A stretch of DNA of 7,520 bases from Chloroflexota bacterium (GTDB lineage: Bacteria > Chloroflexota > Limnocylindria > Limnocylindrales > CSP1-4), in contig JAJYJR010000276.1 in NCBI GenBank assembly GCA_021789355.1, forward strand, positions 1-7,520. The letters run 5' to 3'. The notes below the pieces were generated by a model. It did no database searches. It saw only the letters and a program-made list of their open reading frames with translations, and was not told where the DNA came from. Below, piece after piece: positions 1 through 5,090 of the stretch (positions are counted from its first letter, which is position 1; every line of letters begins with the position of its first letter). Both the position numbers and the translations under genes were made by a program.

Positions 1-54
1 GCGCAGGTAGCGCTCAATCCGGTTCACACACGAGGCGCAGGTCATGCCCTCGAC
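1..54. repeat. 54-bp direct repeat copy A (second HMA domain)
   Basis: Bases 1-54 match 271-324 at 53 of 54 positions; the one difference is at 16 versus 286, a silent third-position change. The copies are 270 bp (90 codons) apart and encode the metal-binding loop and first helix of the two HMA domains. The match stops abruptly on the right and may extend beyond the left edge. Confidence 0.9.
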
Positions 55-366
55 GGCCAGCGTCACCGTGCGCGGCCCGGCCGGCGGGGACGCGGTGGCC
101 GCGGCATCATCTCTGCGCTCCAAACCCTCGGCGCGATCGAGCCGGGCCTCGTAGCCGGCGGCTTCGACGGCCTTCCCGAGATCGTCGAGACTGACCTGTG
201 CCGGATCGAATCGCACCGAGGCCGATTCGGTCGCCAGGTTCACATCGGCCTGTTCGACGCCGTCGACCTTGCGCAGGTAGCGCTCGATCCGGTTCACACA
301 CGAGGCGCAGGTCATGCCCTCGACCGGGAAACGCACCTGCAGGCGTGGTTCGAGGTCAGTGGTCAC
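1..366 (-). CDS. copA: CopA-like heavy-metal P-type ATPase, N-terminal fragment (two HMA domains), cut by window edge
   Basis: This is the first 122 codons of a P1B-type ATPase, an inner-membrane pump that exports soft metals, most likely Cu(I), using ATP. Two HMA metal-binding domains are visible, with GMTCASC at residues 17-23 and 107-113. The ferredoxin-like fold continues between them (VEQADVNLATESASVRFDP, then LGKAVEAAGYEA), followed by an Ala/Pro linker at about 91-100. The transmembrane and catalytic parts lie off the left edge. The GTG start at 366-364 is chosen because the next upstream in-frame codons offer no better start and an AGGGAGG-like site lies 10 bases before it. Transcription runs leftward from a promoter holding a CsoR-type operator, which supports copper over other metals. 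The second HMA copy repeats the first almost base for base. A free HMA chaperone of two domains cannot be excluded from the fragment alone, but the operator and linker favour the ATPase. Confidence 0.85.
   Translation of the reverse strand, partial: MTTDLEPRLQVRFPVEGMTCASCVNRIERYLRKVDGVEQADVNLATESASVRFDPAQVSLDDLGKAVEAAGYEARLDRAEGLERRDDAAATASPPAGPRTVTLAVEGMTCASCVNRIERYLR
271..324. repeat. 54-bp direct repeat copy B (first HMA domain)
   Basis: Partner of the repeat at 1-54. Identity covers third codon positions, whereas the flanking parts of the two HMA domains have diverged. A recent exchange between the domains is more likely than protein-level constraint alone. Confidence 0.9.
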
Positions 367-382
367 AATCCCAACGCCTCCC

Positions 383-411
383 TCTATATACCCCCGGGGA
401 GTATCTCACAA
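383..411 (-). promoter_or_regulatory. Sigma70-type promoter of the metal ATPase gene
   Basis: On the minus strand a TTGTGA -35 box (411-406) is followed after exactly 17 bases by a TATAGA -10 box (388-383). This stands out as an AT-rich island in very GC-rich surroundings. The predicted transcript start, near 376, leaves only about 10 bases before the GTG start. The message would then be nearly leaderless and would lose the AGGGAGG element, so the real start site may sit a few bases upstream of this estimate. Confidence 0.6.
388..404. promoter_or_regulatory. CsoR-type copper operator candidate
   Basis: ATACTCCCCGGGGGTAT (minus strand) is a 17-base imperfect palindrome: an ATAC/GTAT outer pair around a C-run/G-run core. 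This is the arrangement known for CsoR-family copper-sensing repressors. It fills the spacer between the -35 and -10 boxes, so bound repressor would block polymerase and Cu(I) binding would release it. No csoR gene is in the window, so the regulator would be encoded elsewhere. The assignment rests on the motif, its position and the downstream HMA gene. Confidence 0.65.
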
Positions 412-810
412 TCCGGGCAGATCGCCCATAGGGTGCCGGACGCGCCTGAGACCGGGCTGAGCCGAGCCTGAGAGTTCGCGGTCCGCCACGTCAATCGAGT
501 CACCGCTCCGTGTGGGGACGGCCACGACGGGGCTTCCTGGACCGGCCACCGGCCTACCCGCTGCGACCCACCAAGAGCGGCCTGCGGCGGCCCGCGGCTA
601 TACTACGGCTGCGTAGGAGATCCTGCCGCCGGGCGCTGCACCCGCAGGTCCACCCCATGGACAGTCCGGCGGGATCCGCCTTCGCGAGGAAGCGGACGTG
701 GCTTCACATCGGGCGTGCACAATTGCGCGGCGCGAGACCAACCGACGAGTCTCGTTCGTCGGGGCCCAGGCGGGGAGTACGCCTCGGCCGGTGACCAGCG
801 CGGCGTCCCG
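412..810. other. Gene-poor stretch between the divergent ATPase and methyltransferase genes
   Basis: No reading frame here gives a protein-like translation; the open frames are Arg/Pro/Ser-rich shadows. It holds a lone TATACT hexamer at 599-604 without a matching -35 box, and hairpin-forming inverted repeats close to the methyltransferase start (733-784). It probably carries the promoter and leader of the gene at 811, but no promoter can be assigned firmly. Confidence 0.5.
733..784 (+). promoter_or_regulatory. Hairpin-rich leader before the methyltransferase gene
   Basis: Three inverted repeats lie in 52 bases. CGAGAC (733-738) pairs with GTCTCG (749-754). CCGACGA (742-748) pairs with TCGTCGG (756-762). 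AGGCG (768-772) pairs with CGCCT (780-784). The first two overlap and cannot form together, as in attenuator-like switches. No terminator U-tract or known riboswitch core is visible, so a regulatory role is inference only. Confidence 0.25.
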
Positions 811-1704
811 ATGAGCGACGGAAACCTCGGACCAGTCCGGCATCCCCGTCATCGCTGGCTGCTCCGCGGCGCGGGCGCGTTCCTGGTCGCCGACGGGATG
901 GCCCGGACTCTGGGAGGGGACGGTCTCGTCCGGCTGCCCAGGGTCGTCGGGGCTCGGCGTGGAGTCGGCGCGGCCGAACTCGTGCTCGCCCTAGCGTTGC
1001 TGGACCGAGCCCCGATCGAGCCCGTGTCGCTGTATCGGCTGGCTGCTCCCCTGTACGACCGGCTGAGCCCGATCTGGTGGCGCTGGCTGTACGGTGACGC
1101 GGGGAGGGCATTCGATGCCGCAGTCGCGAGCGCCGTCCGGCCCGACGGCGACGTCCTCGACCTCGGCTGCGGCACCGGCGCGATCCTCGACCGCCTCGAC
1201 GCGGATGGCGTCCGCTTCCACAGCTACACGGGAGTCGACCTGTCGGAAGCCATGCTCACCCGCGCCCGAGCCAAGCACGGCGGCCTGCCCGGCGTCCGCT
1301 TCGAGCGGCTCGACTTGCGCCGGGAGCTGTTGCCCGCCGGTCCGTTCGATCTCGTCGTGTCGGCCTGGGCGCCCGAACACTTCGCCCGACCTGGCGACCT
1401 CGTCGCGGTGGCGCGCGATCGCCTGGCGCCCGACGGCCGGGTCGTCTTGCTGTTCGAGCTCGACCGGCCAGGCCCGCTGGGCTGGCCGCTGCGGTGGCTC
1501 TGGCGCTTCTTCGGTGCGCGCCTGCTGCCGGGCGACGAGGTGCGCGCCTGGCCCGGCCTTCTCACGTTTCGACGGTGGGCTGGTCCTGGGCTGGACGTCG
1601 CCCTCGCGGTGCTCGGCGGTCAGCCGGCGGACCGCGCGTCGAGCGCGCGGGATGGCCCGACCGGCGATGCCCGTACTGGGCGCCGCGCAGCGAGCGACGC
1701 GTGA
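811..1704 (+). CDS. Class I SAM-dependent methyltransferase with hydrophobic N-terminal extension
   Basis: A 297-residue protein with a Rossmann-type methyltransferase domain. Motif I is VLDLGCGTG (115-123), the ribose-binding acid is D143 in GVDLSEAM, motif II/IV is FDLVVSAWAPEH (179-190), and the post-IV strand is APDGRVVLLFEL. These are typical of UbiE/MenG-like and other small-molecule methyltransferases; the substrate cannot be read from sequence. Residues 16-64 form an unusual leader with two hydrophobic stretches (WLLRGAGAFLVADGM and GVGAAELVLALALLD), perhaps membrane-associated, followed by the YDRLSPIWWRWLYG segment often seen before the core. The ATG at 811 is chosen because homology-like sequence begins soon after it; the Shine-Dalgarno site is weak. 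A GTG at 715 would add 32 low-quality residues. The ATG overlaps, as ATGA, the stop of a tiny frame starting with GTG at 791. The last 35 residues are low complexity. Confidence 0.85.
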   Translation: MSDGNLGPVRHPRHRWLLRGAGAFLVADGMARTLGGDGLVRLPRVVGARRGVGAAELVLALALLDRAPIEPVSLYRLAAPLYDRLSPIWWRWLYGDAGRAFDAAVASAVRPDGDVLDLGCGTGAILDRLDADGVRFHSYTGVDLSEAMLTRARAKHGGLPGVRFERLDLRRELLPAGPFDLVVSAWAPEHFARPGDLVAVARDRLAPDGRVVLLFELDRPGPLGWPLRWLWRFFGARLLPGDEVRAWPGLLTFRRWAGPGLDVALAVLGGQPADRASSARDGPTGDARTGRRAASDA

Positions 1705-1724
1705 CGCGCCAGCGGCGGAGGGCC

Positions 1725-1928
1725 TTGTTTGGCGACTCGTGTCTCTAAGGGTCCCGCGAGGAGGCCGTCGCCGTCTGTGCCGTCTGCGGCATGGGCGTCT
1801 GCCTCGAGCACGCCGTCGAGCGCATGGTTCCGCTCGGGCGGTTGCAGTCGCCGGGCGTCGCGAGCTATCCGGACCGCTCGATGGTCATCTTGTGCAAGCG
1901 TGACGCAGCGGAGCTGGCTGGGCGCTGA
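1725..1928 (+). pseudogene. Broken DUF2180-like zinc-ribbon protein gene
   Basis: The frame ending at TGA 1926-1928 encodes EEAVAVCAVCGMGVCLEH followed by about 37 residues ending MVILCKRDAAELAGR. The CxxC-x3-C-x2-H pattern after an AVAVC strand matches the small DUF2180 zinc-binding proteins. The family begins with a short CxxC knuckle about 12 residues earlier. Here the same frame gives LFGDSCL, then a TAA stop at 1746-1748, then GSREE. The first cysteine of that knuckle is missing, and no start codon exists between the TAA and the CxxC. A GGAGGG site (1717-1722) lies only 2 bases before a TTG at 1725. Either the gene is decayed or the read carries an error in its first 10 codons. It follows the methyltransferase by 20 bases, as if once in the same operon. 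Recognition is by motif only. Confidence 0.55.
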
Positions 1929-2123
1929 GCAGCACGAGCCGGCCCTCGGCGCCGCGGGGTTCCCAGCTGGGAGTGGCTCGGATCACCCGACGAACGATCC
2001 GCGGCGATCGTGATGGGCAAGCCGCCATGTAATCACTGTCACGGTGGCCAACGGTAGGCCGCTCTGGAGCGGCTGCCGGAATGTCGTCGGTACGCGGCAG
2101 GCGGAGTGACTCGAGGAGGGTGC
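1929..2123. promoter_or_regulatory. Intergenic region upstream of the dehydrogenase with palindromes
   Basis: No sizeable gene fits here. It holds a perfect 12-bp palindrome TCCCAGCTGGGA at 1961-1972 and a 7-bp-stem, 2-base-loop hairpin GCCGCTC-TG-GAGCGGC at 2058-2073. The ribosome site GAGGAGGG is at 2113-2120, four bases from the ATG at 2124. The hairpin lacks a T-tract, so it is a weak terminator candidate; the palindrome could be an operator. No clear -35/-10 pair is seen. Confidence 0.3.
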
Positions 2124-2891
2124 ATGGACACACAGCGTCACGCCGGCCGGGTCGTCGTGGTGACCGGGGCGGCATACGGGATCGGCCGGGCCACGTCGCT
2201 CCGCTTCGCCCGCGAGAGCGCCACCGTCGTTGGTCTGGACATGAGCGACGAGGGCCTAGCGCTCGCGGGCCAGGCGTTCGAGGACGCCGGGGTCAAGGTC
2301 GAGCTCCACACGGTGGACGTGACCGAGCGAGGCGCGGTCGAGCGAGTCCTCGACGACCTCGTCGCCACCCACGCCCAGATCGACGTCCTCGCCAACGTGG
2401 CCGGGATCATGGACTATTTCCTGCCGCCGCATGAGGTCGACGACGAGACCTGGGCCCGGGTGATGGCGGTCAACGTGACAGCGCCCATGCTGCTCGGCCG
2501 GCGCGTCATCCCCCTCATGATGGCCCGCCACTCGGGTTCGATCGTCAATGTCTCGTCGGCCGGCGGCCTCCGGGGCGGTGCCGCCGGTTGCGCCTACACG
2601 ACGAGCAAGCACGCCCTCATCGGCTACACCCGGAACGTCGCCTGGACGTACCGCAACGAAGGCATTCGCTGCAACGCCGTGTGTCCGGGCGGCGTCGAGA
2701 CGAATATCGGGACGACCGGCTATCCGAAGAGCCAGTGGGGTCTCGACCGATTGACGACCGTTCACGGATCGGCTGTCCGGGTGGCGCAACCGGACGAGAT
2801 CGCCGCCGTCATCTCCTGGCTGGCATCCGACGAAGCCTCGAACGTCAACGGCGCCATCGTCACGGCCGACGCTGGCTGGATGGCCGGTTGA
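2124..2891 (+). CDS. Classical short-chain dehydrogenase/reductase (SDR), NAD-type
   Basis: A 255-residue, full-length classical SDR, a cytoplasmic NAD(P)-dependent oxidoreductase of alcohol/ketone groups. The cofactor motif is TGAAYGIG (14-21). D39 at the end of strand 2 favours NAD(H) over NADP(H). D65-V66 contacts adenine and NVAG (91-94) stabilises the sheet. The catalytic tetrad N117-S145-Y158-K162 is complete, with PGGVET (188-193) after it and a standard C-terminus (VNGAIVTADAGWMAG). The substrate is unknown; it most resembles FabG-like and dehydrogenase members of the family. The ATG at 2124 is chosen for its GAGGAGGG ribosome site; an in-frame GTG at 2106 would add six residues. It is not tightly linked to either neighbour (a 134-base gap downstream), so it may be its own transcription unit. 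Confidence 0.93.
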   Translation: MDTQRHAGRVVVVTGAAYGIGRATSLRFARESATVVGLDMSDEGLALAGQAFEDAGVKVELHTVDVTERGAVERVLDDLVATHAQIDVLANVAGIMDYFLPPHEVDDETWARVMAVNVTAPMLLGRRVIPLMMARHSGSIVNVSSAGGLRGGAAGCAYTTSKHALIGYTRNVAWTYRNEGIRCNAVCPGGVETNIGTTGYPKSQWGLDRLTTVHGSAVRVAQPDEIAAVISWLASDEASNVNGAIVTADAGWMAG

Positions 2892-3025
2892 GGCGCGGTT
2901 CCGACGACGCAAGCCCATGGATGGCCCCGCTAGTGGGATGGCCGCCCGGGAGAGGGCCGGACGAAGGAGCCGCACTCACAGCGCCGTCTCAGCCCTGCTT
3001 CACCTTCCAGGCTCACCATCCGGGC

Positions 3026-3280
3026 ATGGACCATCCCTCTACGCCGAGACCTAGACGTCCCGCCACCCGACCGCCTGCGGACGCCTCTCGAATTGCGCGC
3101 CTCGGCCAGGTCGTCGATCCGGTCTGCCGGATGGCGTTCGCACCCGAACGCGCCGCGACGAGCGTGCTCCACGCCGGCCGCACGATCTACTTCTGCAGCC
3201 CGGCCTGCGCTGAGCAGTTCGCCGAGGACCCGGACTACTTCGCCGGCCTCACCACCCCGAGCCCTGGCGGCCGCGGCTGA
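3026..3280 (+). CDS. Small YHS-domain metal-binding protein
   Basis: An 84-residue protein. After a Pro/Arg-rich N-terminus (1-25) it is a single YHS domain: DPVCRM (31-36), H49, then YFCSPAC (55-61) and FAEDPDYF. C34, C57 and C61 are the usual ligands. YHS domains occur in copper and silver ATPases and stand-alone metal proteins, and bind soft metals such as Cu(I). This one would be a cytoplasmic metal carrier or sensor-like partner. The ATG at 3026 has no ribosome site; in-frame ATG 2921 and GTG 2933 would give longer products whose added residues are not domain-like. The stop lies 6 bases before the reductase ATG, so the two are probably co-transcribed and translationally linked. No hydrophobic segment is present. 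Confidence 0.8.
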   Translation: MDHPSTPRPRRPATRPPADASRIARLGQVVDPVCRMAFAPERAATSVLHAGRTIYFCSPACAEQFAEDPDYFAGLTTPSPGGRG

Positions 3281-3286
3281 CGCGTC

Positions 3287-4474
3287 ATGCCGGCCGATGT
3301 CGTCGTCGCCGGCGGCGGACCGGCGGGCGCGACTGCGGCCCGCCTCCTCGCCGCGCGAGGCGCCCGCGTCATCCTTTACGAGGAGCGCCTCTTGCCGCGG
3401 GCGAAAGTCTGCGGCGGCGGGCTGACCCCGAAGGCGCAGCGGCTCGCATCCGCGAACGCGCTGGCCACGATCGAGCGAACGGTGGACCACACGGAGCTGC
3501 GCGCGCCGGGCCTTGCCCCGATCTCGCTCGCGGCCCCCGCGGCGCGGGTGGCGATGGTCGAGCGCCCGCGGTTTGATCTGGCGCAGCTCGAGGACGCGGC
3601 CCAGGCGGGCGTCGAGATCCGCGATGGCGAGCGGATCTTCGAGCTCGCGGAGGATGCGCTCGGCGTCTCGTTCCGCACTAGCCGGGGCACGCTGCGCGCC
3701 GACGCGGCGGTGGTCGCCGATGGCGAGCCGAGCCGGCTCGCCCGGCAGCTCGGCCTGGGCGGTCGCCCGCGCCGCCGTGCCCTCGCGGTCGAACTCGATC
3801 TGCCCTTCTCGTCGCTGCTCGCCCCCGAGCTCGCCGTCCTCGAGTTCGCGCTGCCGGGCGGCTACGCCTGGTACTTCCCGAAGGGCGACCACGCCAACGT
3901 CGGGGTCGGGTCATACCGGGCGGACCAGCACCCTGGACTCCGCGCGGTGCTCGAACGCTTCGCCCGCACGCTCGGCCTCGACGCCCGGGCGGGCCACCTG
4001 GCCGGACATTGGATCCCCCAGGGCCTGAGGAAGGGCCCCCTGGCGAGTGCCCGGGTCGTCCTGGCGGGCGATGCGGCGGCGACGGCCGATCCCCTGTTCG
4101 GGGAGGGAATCTCGTACGCGATGCTGTCGGGCCTCGTCGCCGCCCAGTCGATCGAAGCCTGGAACGATCGCCGCCTCGCTGACCTGCGGGCCTACGACGG
4201 TCGGTTGCGCACCGTACTCGGGCCCACGCTAGGGCGCCTGTACTGGACCGCCCGCGTCGTCGAAGCGCTGCTCGGCCCGGCGCTGTTCGCCGTGCGCCAC
4301 AGCCAGGGCGTCCGCGAGACCGCGGTTGACGCGATCGCCGGACGGGCCGGAGTCTTCGCCCTCGATCGCGACTGCCGGCTCGCTTGCGTCTGCGCCCTGG
4401 GCGGCCGGACGTGCTCGGCCTGTTCCGGCGGATCTGGCCCGAGGTGCTCAGAGCGGGTGGATTGCGCGGCCTAA
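3287..4474 (+). CDS. Geranylgeranyl-reductase-family FAD flavoprotein, C-terminus probably frameshifted
   Basis: A 395-residue flavoprotein of the GGR/BchP-ChlP family, which saturates isoprenoid double bonds (archaeal lipids, phytyl chains, menaquinone side chains). The N-terminal dinucleotide fold has G9-x-G11-x2-G14 with E32/E33. It is followed by the family's CGGGL motif (42-46), a PRFDLAQLEDAA segment, GYAWYFPKGDHANVGVG in the substrate domain, and the second FAD motif AGDAAATADPLFGEGISYAM with D262 and G272-E273-G274. The isoprenoid substrate is not predictable; ring or squalene-type monooxygenase relatives are less likely given CGGGL and YAWYFPK. The last 30 residues as read are Cys-rich and unlike the family. 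The +1-shifted frame from about 4384 reads PGRPDVLGLFRRIWPEVLRA, which looks like the natural end. It follows the YHS gene by 6 bases in an apparent operon. Confidence 0.85.
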   Translation: MPADVVVAGGGPAGATAARLLAARGARVILYEERLLPRAKVCGGGLTPKAQRLASANALATIERTVDHTELRAPGLAPISLAAPAARVAMVERPRFDLAQLEDAAQAGVEIRDGERIFELAEDALGVSFRTSRGTLRADAAVVADGEPSRLARQLGLGGRPRRRALAVELDLPFSSLLAPELAVLEFALPGGYAWYFPKGDHANVGVGSYRADQHPGLRAVLERFARTLGLDARAGHLAGHWIPQGLRKGPLASARVVLAGDAAATADPLFGEGISYAMLSGLVAAQSIEAWNDRRLADLRAYDGRLRTVLGPTLGRLYWTARVVEALLGPALFAVRHSQGVRETAVDAIAGRAGVFALDRDCRLACVCALGGRTCSACSGGSGPRCSERVDCAA

Positions 4475-5090
4475 GCGGATCGCGACGCAGGGGCCCGCGT
4501 GGGTTCGGTCGGGACGCCACCGCGAGCCGGCCTCCGATGCCGAATACCCTTGCCGTGGAGCCTGCACGGCCGCGGTGTCGAAGGCTCGGACATGGCGAGC
4601 GGACAGGGACGATTCGTTCGGATTGGCCGGGCGCTGGCAGTCGCCGCGGGGTTGGCGGGTGCGCAGGGGCAGCGCCTCCGTCTCTGAGCGGCGAGCTTCC
4701 GGCGCTGGATCTCGTCGACCTCGATGGTCCCGCTGCCACGATTCGTCCTCGGCGGGCGGGTCATCGCGACCGTCGCCTGCCGGAGCACATCGAGCCTCGC
4801 GCCGTGGGTACCGCTGCCCGGCCTGCCATGGGACCTGACGATCCGAGCGACAACGCGCAGACGCTCGGTTCGGTGTCCGTCTCGAGCCTGTCGGAGGTCT
4901 CCTGATACGCGGCTATAGCGTGCTGAGTGGGCCGTGGCCGATGAGCTACGGCCCTGCGCGGAACGGCTCCGGGTGCCGAGCCCCCGCTCCGTCATAGGGG
5001 CAGCTGATGGTCGCCGCATCGACGGGAACGGGGCCGCCGTGGTCGGAGCGTCACCGTTTGATCGCGCCAGGCGCCCGGCCGCCCGCACGG
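4475..5090. other. Gene-poor convergent region, possibly with decayed coding sequence
   Basis: No intact gene is convincing here. Two weak hints of old coding sequence exist: a signal-peptide-like stretch from ATG 4592 (RIGRALAVAAGLAGAQG, stop at 4687), and in another frame at about 4690-4730 a redoxin-like opening, GELPALDLVDLDG. The translations around them are Arg/Pro/Ser-rich. Strong hairpins near 4929-4982 probably end transcription of the genes converging from both sides. Confidence 0.45.
4929..4954. terminator. Strong hairpin between convergent genes (terminator candidate, no T-tract)
   Basis: GGGCCGTGGC (4929-4938), a six-base loop CGATGA, then GCTACGGCCC (4945-4954) form a 10-bp stem with one G-U pair. 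It lies between the reductase end and the end of the minus-strand membrane protein, where a bidirectional terminator is expected. A second, weaker stem GGCTC/GAGCC follows at 4965-4982. Neither has a T-run, which is common in very GC-rich genomes. Confidence 0.4.

Noticed and set aside
599..604. TATACT -10-like box upstream of the methyltransferase
   Set aside because: No -35-like hexamer 16-18 bases upstream, and it is over 200 bases from the start; not enough to call a promoter.
791..814. Seven-codon GTG frame overlapping the methyltransferase ATG as ATGA
   Set aside because: Too short and without a well-spaced ribosome site to claim a coupling leader peptide.
2930..3892. Long minus-strand open frame (320 codons)
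   Set aside because: It lies antisense to the YHS and reductase genes, is Arg/Glu/Gly-rich with no domain pattern, and arises from the codon bias of the true strand.
3678..4739. Long minus-strand open frame (353 codons)
   Set aside because: It is Arg/Pro/Gly/Ser-rich and antisense to the reductase, with no recognisable motif.
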